DNA of 64,000 bases from Telopea speciosissima (taxonomy: Eukaryota > Streptophyta > Magnoliopsida > Proteales > Proteaceae). The DNA is taken from assembly GCF_018873765.1 (NCBI RefSeq), contig NC_057925.1:59656970-59720969 (forward strand). The letters run 5' to 3'. Both the position numbers and the translations under genes were made by a program. Below the pieces are notes generated by a model. It saw only the letters and a list, made by a program, of their open reading frames with translations. It did not search any database and was not told where the DNA came from. This document shows, in pieces, positions 25,459 through 36,322 of this stretch (its first letter is position 1; each line of letters opens with the position of its first letter).

Positions 25459-26475
25459 TTACGTACAAGCGGCGAGAGGTGAACCACAGAGGCACTTGTT
25501 ATGGTAGAAAGAGTAGGAATCGAAATTCTGAACTTTCCCACCTTGAGGGATTTTCCCACACAACTGATTATAACTCACATTCAAGTACTGCAAATCCAAT
25601 CCAGTTATCGCCTCTGGTATACTCCCATAGATCTTGTTGTGTGAAATGTCCAAATACTGCAAGTTCGTAGCGAATTCCACCTTTGATAGATTAAAGGCAA
25701 ACATGTTCCTCGACAGATCAATCGTCTGAGTCGTCGACCCATTTGCCTTGAACAACATCGAAGCGTCACCTTGAAGCTTGTTCCGACCTAAATCGATCGT
25801 GACGAAATCCACTTTCCCTAACGTTGTGGGAATCTCACCGGAGATCTGGTTGTGAGAGAGGTAGAGGTTTAAAGACTGTTTGAAATTCCCGAATGATTTG
25901 GGGATTGTTCCGGTGAGACTGTTTCGATCGAGGTGGAGAACTGTTAAATTGGGGAGGGAGGAAAGGGAGGAAGGGATGGAACCGGTGAATTGGTTAAAAG
26001 AGAGGTCAAGGTAGTCGAGGTTGGTGAGTTTGCTTAGGAAGGGAGGGATTGAACCGGAGAGATTGGTATAACTGAGGCGGACCATTGTGAGGTATTTGAG
26101 GTTTGTGATGGTGGAAGGAATGGTTCCGGTGAGGTTAGTAATGTGTCGGAAAACGAGGGTGTTGAGGTATGGAAGGTCACCGACAGCGTCAGGGATTTGG
26201 CCAGAGATGTTTGCTTGGAAGATGGTAAGCTGGATGATACGATTAGTGTTGGAATCGCATTCGACGTCGTACCAATCACAGCAATCGGTGTTGGCAACCC
26301 ATGAAGCTAAGTGGTATGGGTTGTTAAGTGCTGCTTTGATCTTCATCAGTGCTGTGTAGTCGTTTTTGTTGCAGCGAACAGTTGTGGCCAAAGATCTAGA
26401 ACAAAAAGAAGGCGTTGGGAGAAAGGAGAGGAGGAAGAGAGTGAGGATGAGAAAAGAGAAGAATCGGGTGTCCAT
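25459..26475 (-). CDS. PGIP: Polygalacturonase-inhibiting protein (PGIP), 338 aa
   Basis: Secreted LRR protein of the apoplast. PGIPs bind and slow microbial endo-polygalacturonases, which favours accumulation of defence-eliciting oligogalacturonides. Residues 1-25 are a hydrophobic signal peptide (FSFLILTLFLLSFLP). The N-terminal cap follows (VRCNKNDYTALMKIKAAL, TDCCDWYDVECD). About ten 24-residue LRRs carry the extracytoplasmic GxIP signature (NLTGTIPSTITNL, NISGQIPDAVGDLPYL). The C-cap reads QLCGKIPQGGKVQ, NKCLCGSPLAAC. All eight canonical PGIP cysteines are present. Length matches the family (about 330-340), and it is intronless like many PGIPs. It is the only minus-strand member of the cluster and ends right after the last cysteine, lacking the KVFDYHQLATV tail of its neighbours. 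Several NxS/T sites are present. Confidence 0.96.
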   Translation of the reverse strand: MDTRFFSFLILTLFLLSFLPTPSFCSRSLATTVRCNKNDYTALMKIKAALNNPYHLASWVANTDCCDWYDVECDSNTNRIIQLTIFQANISGQIPDAVGDLPYLNTLVFRHITNLTGTIPSTITNLKYLTMVRLSYTNLSGSIPPFLSKLTNLDYLDLSFNQFTGSIPSSLSSLPNLTVLHLDRNSLTGTIPKSFGNFKQSLNLYLSHNQISGEIPTTLGKVDFVTIDLGRNKLQGDASMLFKANGSTTQTIDLSRNMFAFNLSKVEFATNLQYLDISHNKIYGSIPEAITGLDLQYLNVSYNQLCGKIPQGGKVQNFDSYSFYHNKCLCGSPLAACT

Positions 26476-26568
26476 TGTGTTTATTCTTTTCCTTTTTGGG
26501 GGGTTCTTTCAGTTTTTACGTGGAGACTGATGTGTGAGTATTTTCAGAGTTGTAAGAGAGCTTCTGAA

Positions 26569-26581
26569 TTTATAGTTTATA
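26569..26581 (-). promoter_or_regulatory. TATA box of the minus-strand PGIP gene
   Basis: Read on the minus strand the sequence is TATAAACTATAAA, about 95-105 bp upstream of the ATG at 26475. TTGAC-type W-box cores occur further upstream (around 26723-26750, both orientations), as expected for a defence gene. Position-based prediction. Confidence 0.6.
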
Positions 26582-26814
26582 GAAGGAGCAACTTGGTGGG
26601 GACAGTTGGATGGGATGTATCCGAACTTATCAGCTCATTCTGGTCTGGAAGCCATTAGTTTTGTCGGGTATAGGGTTTTAGTCATAGAGGGAGTATGGTG
26701 GTTCGCTACGTTACTTAGGTAGTCAAAAGTCTTCGATTTTACTTTGACTAGTCCACCATTAGATTTTTTTTTTTTTTTTTTTAAATTTTTTATAAAATTG
26801 TTTGGGTGGATAAA

Positions 26815-27264
26815 AAGTCAAAAAAACTGCCAAAATCCCGATATGATTTGATAATCTAAAATGTCAAATCCAGAAATCAAAACAATGGCGGCTTTAGCAT
26901 TAGAACTTGTGTTATTTAGTTGTTACTTTATTTGAGAGGTGATTAGTGTGTAATGGTGTCCTGGTTGGGCTTCCCATAAATGTCCAAATTTTTATACAAA
27001 ACGTACGTGAACCAGGTTCTTACTTAACCCATTCTAAATTTAGTTAGTTAAGGTTCTTTCTTGAATCTGATAGTCTGATGAGGGAGACACCTTCTTACCA
27101 AAAAAACAAAAAAAAAAATGAGGGACACACCTTCACCAGGTAAACCCAGTAGGACGGAATCCCCTAGACTAGCTGCTCTTGTCGGTTCTTTAGTTCTTAC
27201 TTCTTACCATGCATGCAGCCAAAGTGCTGATAACGACCCTTTACTATAGCCTTATCCCATCTGT

Positions 27265-27296
<32 letters not shown>

Positions 27297-29800
27297 TGGA
27301 ACCTTTGTGGCCTAGGGATGAGCCGCTATCATGCAGTGTTCGGATTGTCACATGGATTTGATGTAAATTCAATAATTGCTAGACAAACACAATTCCAAAT
27401 TATCACTCAAAATTCAAAAATGCTAACCATTTATTAAGTTGACATCTACTTCACTTGACGGCTTGTGAGTTAAGCGCAACATGACGACAGCTCAACCCCA
27501 AACCCTAGAGAATCCAATTCCGAGAGAGAGATCTAATAAGTATCATCTCCCTATCGCTGGCCTACCAACTATTAGAGAATTAAAATTGAAATTCTCTTTA
27601 CAAATGTCCCAACATTCTATATATATCCATGCAATACACGTGAGTCTTATGATTTGCTTTTTAAGCGTCAGTTTTTTTTTTTTTTTTTAAAGAGAAATAA
27701 GTTATGGGCCACTGAGATTAGAGTTCTACAATGGTTTAATAAAAGTAACATAGCCAAACACATAGATTAGTTTAGACAAGTCCAATAATAAACCAAAATA
27801 ACTCCCGGGATCCACATGTGTGAGATATGATTGAGAATCTAGAACCAGCCAATCAACCAATGCCTTACAACAAGTCCAAATCTTTAATTCCTATCATCTC
27901 ATCTCTTGTAGTCTTGTGTGTCTTATTGGCCTTGCTGCAATCCCTTGGATATCTTAAAAAATCAAAATTCCTATTTAACAAAACAAACTGTTTGTGACTT
28001 AGTAACACAGATGCACAACCAGTCTCCTCAATGACTAAATCAAAACTATATCACATATAAATATTAGATGATCCATAGAAATTAATCACCAATTGTCATA
28101 ATGGGATAAAAGAAATTTATTATCAATGGAAGAATAAGTAAGCGAGGGAAATATATTTAGATTCAATCACCCAACTACTTATATTATGAAGTAGTAGTGT
28201 TGGGTTTAAATGGAGACTGAAGAAGAAAAGTAATTTGATTCCTAGCCAAGCAAATGAAATAACAAGTAATAACGATAACAAAAAGAATGGTAACTTGTTG
28301 AGACTTAGACAAGGATAGGTCATTATGAAGGTTTCAAATAGGTGCAAAAGGGATTGCGATTGTAAGTGTTGAATATTAATATAATCCTAAAGGTCCTGCA
28401 ACCTGTATACGTTTAGAAAACTAATAAGATAGAAATAAATGCCAATCAGATTCCATTTTCTCATTACATTTCCTTGAGGACCCTGGAGTGTCTTCAAGGG
28501 TGACAAAATTTCAATGTTGACCTACAGAATCAAATTCACTTGATCCATCCTCTTGAACCTGACCCCTTAAATCCAACCCTATTATTATCTTTCAAATTGA
28601 TCAAACAAAGCAATCTCTACCTAAAAATCTATGTTCTGTATAAAGAAGTCAATTCAATTGCCCAGCTCCCACTAGTCTTTCTTTTATCCTTGTGCGGTAT
28701 AATTTTATAAATCATAATATAGATATTTCTGTAAATATTAGGTAGTTTCATAAGCCATAATGTAAATGGAGTTCTCGAATTAATTCTGTAAAAGATGTTC
28801 CCATATTGCCGTTCCTGATTTTTATATGTTCCAAAAAGTTGATCTTAGAATAACAAAATTAAGAGATATTTATCAATTCTGATTAAGATTGACTCCCATG
28901 GAATATTGAGGAATGAGAGGGCAAAGCAAATACAACTTAGAAGTCAAAAACTGCCAATAATCCGATAGGATCTGATCTCCGAAATGTCAAACCCAGAAAG
29001 CAGATCGATCATCAATGACGTCAGCATTCGCACTGGTTAGTTAGTTGTTAACATTATTTGAGGTCGAGGTGGTTAGTATAAAGCAGTCATTAATGGTGTC
29101 CAGTCCACTGTCCAGGCTGGGTTTCCCATGTATGTCCATTTTTTTATATAAAACGTTTACCAGATTCTGACTTGACCCATTCTTTCTTAAATTTGTTAGG
29201 TTCTTCTTGACTCGGGATATGTTTGGATGTCAAGAAAAGAAAAAAAAAAATACAAGAAACAATACACCTTCACCGGCCAGGTAAACCCACTAGCTAGGAC
29301 GGAGTCCATAGACTGCTTATGTCGGTTCTTACCATCCACATCCCCTTGAAATTCTATTTACAAATGTCACAACATTCTACATATATCCATACAATATCTT
29401 ATTATTTGCTTTTGAGCTTCATTTATTTATTTATTTATGAGAAATAAGTTATGAGCCAGTGAGATTATAGTTCTATATTTTAAATTTTTTTTTATAAAAG
29501 TGACATAGCCAAACACAGATTAGTTTAGACAAGTATAATAATAAACCAACTAACTCCCAGGACCACATGTTTGTTATTTGAGGATAGATCATGAACCAGC
29601 CTAACTCCCAAGAACAACTTTGTTTGAGATTTGAGGATCCAGAACCAGCCAATCAACCAATGGTTTGCAATAAATCCAAATCTCTATTTCCTGCCATCCA
29701 ATCTCCTATGTGTCTTGTTGGTCTTGCTGTAATTCCCTTCCTTTCGTTTCTTGAAGACATCCTGAAAAATCATAATTCATACGCCGCAGAGGTCTAATCA
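26815..29800. repeat. Diverged direct segmental duplication upstream of the minus-strand PGIP, no gene inside
   Basis: Blocks at about 26815-27130 and 27595-27890 recur in the same order at about 28930-29240 and 29350-29680. Shared words include 'aatggtgtcc..ctgggcttcccat', 'caacattctatatatatccat', 'acatagccaaacaca..gattagtttagacaagt' and 'ccagaaccagccaatcaaccaatg'. No PGIP or other coding sequence is visible between or inside the copies. It includes a GA microsatellite (27265-27296) and T runs. Confidence 0.75.
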
Positions 29801-30399
29801 GCCTTCTCAAGGACATGATCAAAACTACATTAATTATATATAAAGTTAGGGAAAGAGCATGCTACTTGATTGTATGCGGTGCACATTTTCACTTTTTCAC
29901 GTTTTTATGGGATGCGGTGGTCATTTCATGTGGTCTTTATGTCTGGATACAGAGTTGCACACTGCACCGGACCAACTAACATTCTTTCTCCAATATATAA
30001 ATATAGAATGATGCACAAAAACCCTGAAAGGGGTTTGTGAACCCTATAATAATGGATGAACCGTCCTCTATGAATGGCGGGAAACTTAATCCTTTTTATA
30101 GTTAATAAATGTAGTGCTCGAATTTTCAAATGTTGTTACTTAACCAAATGTTACTTCTCACACTAAGAAAATAGAATCAAGAAATACAATTCTTACTAAG
30201 ATCGACAACCGCCAGCCAGGGAGCATCCAAATGTAACCTACAGACAACCCCACGGTGTCGGCAGAAAAGACAAGATTATGAAAGTCAGGAGAGAGGAAAT
30301 TCAGGTGTAGTTGGAGGGAGTTGGGTCGATATGATATGTTTAGGAGGAGGGGGTTTAGACGTGTAGGCGAGTGCAAGAGTTGAATAAATCACATGGCCG

Positions 30400-31350
30400 G
30401 GGCCTACCTATGGACAAACTAGAAGAATGATATTAAATATCCATATGTGTCTTTCGCATCCAGAGATATCCATATCTGATCATGGAATATCCGAATTTGA
30501 TCACATCTAATTCATATTTGATCTATTTATATTTTTAAGTGTGACAAATATGTTTAGATTCATATTTATGTATGTATAAGGAAAAAGATTGGATTGGATT
30601 TGGCTCGGATAGTGCTATATTCACATTTGTATTCGATTAGCTATCGGATGGATTCGGATAGTGTTAAACGGATACGGACACAGATACGGATCAGATATTT
30701 TATCTGTTACATATAAATATTGTTTTTCAAATAGCTATAGCCTATCCATATCAGTATCTGTTTAGTTTTCAGATAGATTCGGATAATGCTAAACGGATAC
30801 AAAAACGGATTTTGACTATTCATTTACATCCCTATTTATAACACCCGTCCCCCTGCCCCCTCCCACAAAAAAAAAAAAACAATATTTACAAGTCTAAGTG
30901 TGACCAACATTTTTTAGTTGTCCTTTCAGCATTAACAAACCCAAAATGAAATAGATGAAAAATTGATTTACCAAAAAAAAGTGATGAATACAACCATGGT
31001 TTGAGGAATTGGTATCTTATTGCCCGAATCAGGCTATTTGTATCAGAATACAACAATGGTTTGAAAATTTGGTTTTCAGATTGCCCGGTTTTATTGGGTT
31101 TATCTAGCGAAGGCGTTTCTTGCCCTCGATTCCGGTATTTAAACCTTTTGCAGAGCAACTTGCATGGTTTTTTTTTTCGTTTTTATGGGTCTTTTTTTGG
31201 TAAAGCAGCAACGTGCATGGTGATGACCCAACATATCACATATGCAGTCTGTCAGTCACTCACTCCTTCCTCCTATTAGAGTCCGATTATTGGGTTCATT
31301 TGGTGAAGGGGCTTTCTTGTCAAGAGTATTATTACACTCTTAATTAAAAT
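30400..31350. repeat. Duplication-unit 5' flank, distal part (repetitive, non-coding)
   Basis: Repetitive AT-rich DNA. The 'atatccatatctgatcatggaatatcc' block (about 30460-30570) recurs near 46900-47005. The 'accatggtttgaggaat' block (about 30995) recurs near 47352. The 'ttgggtttatctagcgaaggcgtttctt' block (31096-31125) recurs near 38438, 42085 and 48699. These shared blocks show that the PGIP genes were duplicated with several kilobases of upstream DNA. Confidence 0.75.
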
Positions 31351-31410
31351 GCCAACATGGCAATGGTGGGATTCGGGTGGGGTCAAATCCAGTACACACT
31401 ACTAACCGCT

Positions 31411-31857
31411 AAGGGTGTCAAAATTCAACCCGATCCAGTCTAATTGATCAAAATCGACTGACTCAACTCAAATTAAATCGAATTCAACTCTTATCGGTTT
31501 GAAGTTTTACAGAACCGGTAGAAACTAAAATTAAATTGGATCAAAAGAATGCACCGACTGAAATCGAAAGTGGATCAAACCTGATAAAGAGTTGGGGCCG
31601 GGCCAATGATAAGGCAATAAGAAACCGAAAACCCAAAAGGCCAAAATTTTCCCATTTGAGTTCACATACATGTAAAATCGAAATCAGACCAACCTGAACT
31701 CGACAGCAGCCCTTTTACAAATAGAAAATAAAAAACCGATAAGAAACCCTACCGAGAAAACTTCATTAATGGTTTGGTTTAGGGTTGGTCCAGTAACAGA
31801 CTGAAAACTGATTCAGTCTGACCAGAAATCGGTTTGAACCGCCCAATTAACACCCTT
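31411..31857. mobile_element. Non-autonomous element with GGGTGTCAA-type inverted ends (copy 1)
   Basis: The segment starts aagggtgtcaaaattc and ends ttaacaccctt, a short imperfect terminal inverted repeat. The interior is rich in 'aaccga', 'gatcaaa' and 'ggttt' words with no coding capacity. Related left ends occur at about 38736, 42139 and 48967, in the 5' flanks of the other plus-strand PGIPs. The family is not identified; a hAT-like origin is possible. Confidence 0.6.
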
Positions 31858-32248
31858 CGTTGCCATTAAAAAAAAAAAAAAACAACTAAACAAGTGTTAG
31901 TACAGGTCCAGAGGTGCAACCGATGCTGGGCTGGGCCAGGTTTTTTAAAACACCAGCCCAACCCTAGGCCCCCATAGCTGAACCCAGGCCCAAGCTGAGA
32001 TATTGCAACCCGAACCTAGCCTATCCTGATCATTATTGACCTGATTGGGCAGAGGGCAGCCGGGTCAGCCCTGCTTGACCCTGGTAGCTCCAATTTTTGT
32101 CATTTCATTTCAGTGCTAGGCAAGGCCTGACTGTCCCAATTTTTTTAACCATATGCGTAGTAGCTTCATTATGTTTAATTATACGTTATATATATTTGAA
32201 TACAGGGTTAGGTTCATCATGAAGCTTCAGCTCAGGCCCTACCTTGGG

Positions 32249-32644
32249 TAAGCGTGTCAAAGTGCAGCCCGAACCAGTTGGACCGACAATAATGATGGTT
32301 CAGCCAGACCGAACCTTTAGTGGTTTGGTTTCCAGTTGATGTTTTATGGTACTAATATAAACAAAACCAAACTGGACCAACCAAAACCAAAAAAGCAGAC
32401 TGAACTTGGTAGAAAAAAATACTGTGCCAAAACCGATAGTAACCCGATAAGAAACCAAAAACCCAGATAATGTCCCATTGATTTCTGTATGTATACATAT
32501 AAAACCAAAATCGGAACAGATACAGATTAAATCTGATTGAAACGTGAACTTCGTTAACAATTTGGATTTGGGTTGGCACAGTAACATATCAAAACTAATT
32601 CAGTCCAACTAAAAACCGACCGAAACTGTGCTTGACACCTTTAG
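32249..32644. mobile_element. Non-autonomous element with GTGTCAA-type inverted ends (copy 2)
   Basis: The segment starts taagcgtgtcaaagtgc and ends cttgacacctttag, the same end type as the element at 31411-31857. Its right end recurs at about 44855-44871 and 50137-50158 in the flanks of two other PGIP genes. Its interior holds the empty version of the site into which a LINE inserted at 42781. Confidence 0.6.
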
Positions 32645-32752
32645 CCCCTGGACCAAACTGGACCAAAATGCCATTGATCTGATTTTAACTGGATCGGATC
32701 GGATTGGATTGGCAGTTTCAGACTTTTGATGAAAGTAAAGAAGCACAAATAG

Positions 32753-32918
32753 TTGACTATTCAACATAGACGATTTTGATTATCCAAGTAACGTGGCGAA
32801 CTGCCATATTCCTCTCTATCACTAAACATTATTATAATCTCTGTAAGCCGACAACACTAATCGATCCCATCCGGATAAGTCGGGTCCACTATTTTCCCAA
32901 CCTTAGAATTCTATAAAG
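32753..32918 (+). promoter_or_regulatory. Promoter module of PGIP at 32995: W-box and TATA box
   Basis: TTGACT (32753-32758) follows a block, 'aaagaagc..aat.gttgact', conserved upstream of all five plus-strand PGIPs. TATAAAG at 32912-32918 lies 83 bp before the ATG. Between TATA box and ATG is a pentanucleotide repeat (gatca, about 32944-32962) shared with the 50498 gene. WRKY binding to the W-box is inferred, not shown. Confidence 0.6.
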
Positions 32919-32994
32919 TGTTTTAAGTTCATAAGCTCACACAGATCAGATCAGATCAGATCGGTTTCACACGAAGAGAAGAGAAGAGAACACC

Positions 32995-34011
32995 ATGGAA
33001 GCCAGTCCTACCACCCTTCTCTCCTTCCTCTTCACTCTCTTCCTCCTCTCCTTTCTCCCAACGTCTTTTTCTTCTCGATCTTTGGCAAAATCTGTTCGCT
33101 GCAACAAACACGACTACACAGCACTGATGAAGATCAAAGCAGCACTTCACAACCCATACCACTTGGCTTCATGGGTCCCCAACACCGATTGCTGCGATTG
33201 GTACGTCGTTGAGTGTGACTCCACCACTAACCGTATCGTCCAGCTCACCATCTTCCAAGCCAACATTTCCGGCCAAATCCCTTCCGAAGTCGGCGATCTC
33301 CCATACCTCAATACCCTTGTCTTCCGACACATCACTAATCTCACCGGAAACATCCCTTCCACCATTACAAAACTCAAGTATCTCACCATGCTCCGACTCA
33401 GTTGGACTAACCTCTCTGGTCAAATCCCTTCTTTCTTAAGCAAACTCACCAACCTAGATTTCCTCGAGCTCAACTACAATCAGTTCACAGGTTCCATTCC
33501 TTCCTCCCTCTCTTCCCTCCCCAAATTAACAGGTCTCCGCCTCGATCGCAACAAGCTCACCGGAACAATCCCGGAATCGTTCGGGAATTTCAAACAGTCT
33601 ATATACCTCTACCTCTCTCACAACAATCTCTCCGGTGAGATCCCCAAATCGTTAGGGAAAGTGGATTTCGTCACGATCGATTTAGGTCGGAACAAGCTTC
33701 AAGGTGACGCTTCGATGTTGTTCAAATCAAATGGATCGATTCAGACGATTGATCTGTCGAGGAACATGTTCGCATTTAATCTATCGAATGTGAAATTCGC
33801 CACAAACTTGCAGTATTTGGACATTTCACACAACAAGATCTATGGGAGCATTCCGGAGGCTATAACGGGATTGGATTTACAGTACTTGAATGTGAGTTAT
33901 AATCGGTTGTGTGGGAAGATCCCTCAAGGTGGGAAGGTTCAGAACTTCGATTCCTACTCTTTCTACCATAACAAGTGCCTCTGTGGTTCACCGCTCGCTG
34001 CTTGTAAGTAA
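32995..34011 (+). CDS. PGIP: Polygalacturonase-inhibiting protein (PGIP), 338 aa
   Basis: First of five tandem plus-strand PGIPs. Signal peptide: residues 1-26 (TLLSFLFTLFLLSFLP). N-cap: VRCNKHDYTALMKIKAAL and TDCCDWYVVECD. About ten LRRs (NISGQIPSEVGDLPYL, NLTGNIPSTITKL, LDRNKLTGTIPESFG). C-cap: RLCGKIPQGGKVQ and NKCLCGSPLAACK. All eight canonical cysteines are present, so a folded, secreted inhibitor is expected. The ATG sits in CACCATGGAAG, a good plant start context. The stop comes right after AACK because 9 bp (TAAGGAATT) not found in the sister genes lie between AAG and GAACAACCG. Without them the reading frame would continue into the tail seen in the neighbours. Its protein is close to that of the minus-strand gene. 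Confidence 0.96.
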   Translation: MEASPTTLLSFLFTLFLLSFLPTSFSSRSLAKSVRCNKHDYTALMKIKAALHNPYHLASWVPNTDCCDWYVVECDSTTNRIVQLTIFQANISGQIPSEVGDLPYLNTLVFRHITNLTGNIPSTITKLKYLTMLRLSWTNLSGQIPSFLSKLTNLDFLELNYNQFTGSIPSSLSSLPKLTGLRLDRNKLTGTIPESFGNFKQSIYLYLSHNNLSGEIPKSLGKVDFVTIDLGRNKLQGDASMLFKSNGSIQTIDLSRNMFAFNLSNVKFATNLQYLDISHNKIYGSIPEAITGLDLQYLNVSYNRLCGKIPQGGKVQNFDSYSFYHNKCLCGSPLAACK

Positions 34012-34107
34012 GGAATTGAACAACCGTCGACAGGCTACAGCACAAAAGAAACTTACAGTTTCATTTGGTATTTTGGTATTCGTAAATAAGGGAACACGAA
34101 CAAGTAT

Positions 34108-34600
34108 TAATGTATCCATACGTGCGGTGCACGAGAGTAAGTTTGTGGAAACAGATTAATAAAGAATTTTGGTTGATGATCATATAATTATTTCCAAACG
34201 GATGGGATGCCTTATTATGAAGTCTTCTATTTTGCTTCTAATGTGTTGAGAAGTTTTAGAACTCTTTTATATGGCTTAGTAGTTATATTTTACGTAGTTA
34301 GGTATTACACTGTCCGTACTTGACATCGAGTACATCTAACAAAGGAGGTAGAAATGACTATCCTATTGCCCGAGGTAGGGTCCATGTGAGGTTCACCTCT
34401 CTCTATTAGATGTACTTGACGTCAACTACCTAAGTATTAATGTATTCATAAGTGCGGTGCATGGGAGTAAGTTTGTGGAAACAAATTAATAAGGGATTTT
34501 GGTTGATGATCATATAATTATTTCTAAACGGATGGGATGCCTTATTATGAAGTCTTCTCTTTTGCTTCTAATGTTTGTGTTAAGAATTTTTAAAACTATT
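34108..34600 (+). repeat. Tandem duplication of the PGIP 3' flank, period about 330 bp
   Basis: The block starting 'aatgtatccatacgtgcggtgcacgagagtaagtttgtggaaac' (34109) recurs at 34439. Both copies continue through 'ttttggttgatgatcatataattatttc', 'gatgggatgccttattatgaagtcttct' and 'atggcttagtagttatattttac'. Each copy is followed by one of the inverted-repeat elements below. Confidence 0.85.
34315..34428. mobile_element. Short inverted-repeat element (copy A) with TTGACGTCAA-like ends
   Basis: Starts gtacttgacatcgagtacatctaa and ends in its near reverse complement (ttagatgtacttgacgtcaacta). About 114 bp, non-coding. A second copy lies at 34632-34752 in opposite orientation. Confidence 0.75.
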
Positions 34601-34631
34601 TTATATGGCTTAGTAGTTATATTTTACATTA

Positions 34632-34752
34632 CCCCGTACTTGACGTCAAGTACATCTAATAGAGGGAGGTGGACCTCATGTGGACCCCACTTCGGGCAGT
34701 AGGATAGTCATTTCTGCTTCCTCTGTTAGATGTACTTGATGTCAACTACGGG
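34632..34752. mobile_element. Short inverted-repeat element (copy B)
   Basis: Starts ccccgtacttgacgtcaagtac and ends in gtacttgatgtcaactacggg. Its interior (tgtggaccccacttcgggcagtaggatag) is the reverse complement of the interior of copy A. The left end contains the perfect palindrome GTACTTGACGTCAAGTAC, which includes a TGACGTCA bZIP-type core. Confidence 0.75.
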
Positions 34753-34884
34753 CAATGTAATTGAGAGGATAAAAAAATCCATATAGGGTAGTTAGGGAGT
34801 CGCCATTAGTAAGGAGATAGATACCTAAGTAGTAGTACTTTATCCAAATTTGTATCTTTAAAAGGGAACGAGACTTTGATCAAT

Positions 34885-34995
34885 TTTAGAACAATTGCCT
34901 AGCACAGTTGATAGAAGTATGGAGCCCTACCAGGAGGTCTTGGGAGGCTTGGTTCTCATCTTCCTTCCCTCCCCTTAAAATAGGTATAGGTATCT
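34885..34995 (+). repeat. tRNA-related SINE-like repeat in PGIP 3' flank (copy 1)
   Basis: The sequence 'gcctagcacagttgatagaag ... gaggtcttgg ... ttggttctcat' resembles a degraded tRNA-derived SINE head (A-box-like tagc.cagttg, B-box-like ggttc). It ends in a pyrimidine-rich 'cttccctcccctta..ataggta'. Related copies lie near 40798, 46522, 57160 and 62893, each in a PGIP 3' flank, so they probably spread by segmental duplication rather than separate insertions. Confidence 0.55.
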
Positions 34996-35499
34996 ATACA
35001 AAAAGTGATCGACTTTGATTAATTTTAATTACGACAAAGTTTATATAAATTTCTCTGTCTTCTCACAACCTGTCCATGCAATATGATCGATACACCAAAA
35101 ACCGATACACGTACTAATCGAACCCCACCACCATGCTTCCGCAGTCGTTCTTTCTGGTTGCAGTAGACCTTTCTTGATGGCTCTCATTTTACTTCAAGTA
35201 GCCTTCTCCTAAGTAGCCTTTTTCCGTAACTCTAACCCATGACGTGGTATCCGACTCAGATACCAAATGTTAAGTATTTGATCGATACACCAAAAGCTCC
35301 AGAGCTGATGGAACGCGTTAAGTCAAACCTGTTAACCTATCTCATGCTAGACTGACCTAATCTAATGCCCATACACTAGCTAGATCGAATACCCATTGGA
35401 TATAGATTCCGAGTTAAATAACCTGATCCGATTCCATACAACTCTGTTTAGGATTTAAGAGTCTTAAAAATAAAATTGAAAAGTTTATTCCTTGTATAT

Positions 35500-36320
35500 A
35501 CCCAATTCTTCTTGGGTTGGCTTTAGATGCAATCTTATCCCAAAAAGAGAGACAAAAAAAAAGCTTGAGATGCCACCATATCCTTAGCTTATAAAACCAA
35601 AACTTAAAATTTAGGGACCTGTCCTTTTCAGTTTTGGTTTTATTCCAGTTTCTTATCAGTCTCTATCTATCATGACCATGCTATGAAATTGGTTACGGGA
35701 CCAAAAAAATCAAGCTTTTTTTTATGCAATCACATTCTTTGTTCCCTCTCATAAGCTAGGGATAAAAGAAAGTCAAACTTTCTTACTTCAAAGATGGAGA
35801 AAGACTTAAGAGGATGTATTCATTTTTAGTCCCATATTGGAATTTAAGAAGAGGAAAAGGAAAAGAGATTCTATATATAATAAGGAGAAATGATGGAGAG
35901 TTTTAAACTTAGTTACCAATTGGCTAATCCGTTGGATCTATTCTTTTTTGTCCAATTCAATCATAATTATTGATTTTGATTTGACTTATGCGTTTAATTA
36001 GACTAGATTGAGACCAGTAAAAATATTTAGGATTTTCTTAACCGGAAACCAGAATATTAATATCAGCTTCTACGGTAGTAGTACATGGTTTATCAGTTCT
36101 GCTTTCAACAAAAATTTTCACCAAAATGGTATTTTTGCATTGGAAGGAGGTTGGGCACGTCAGTAGCTTTCTTAGAGCTAGTGGCTCAACCAATGAGGGG
36201 GGTGGGGGTTGAGATAGGAGGGAACAGTGGGACTTTTCCATGGGGCAGGACACAACGCTAGCGTGCCAGCCTTTTACCTTTTCGGATTTTAGAGTAGATT
36301 TACAATATAAGATTAGGGAT
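35500..36320. repeat. Non-coding flank shared with the DNA before the last PGIP and with the window's end
   Basis: About 35630-36030 ('tctctatctatcatgaccatgctatg', 'ccatattggaatttaagaagag', 'taaggagaaatg') recurs at about 58150-58570. About 36060-36240 ('acatggtttatcagttctgctttcaa', 'ggctcaaccaatgagggggg') recurs at about 63148-63305. No gene is present. Confidence 0.75.
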
Positions 36321-36322
36321 GT

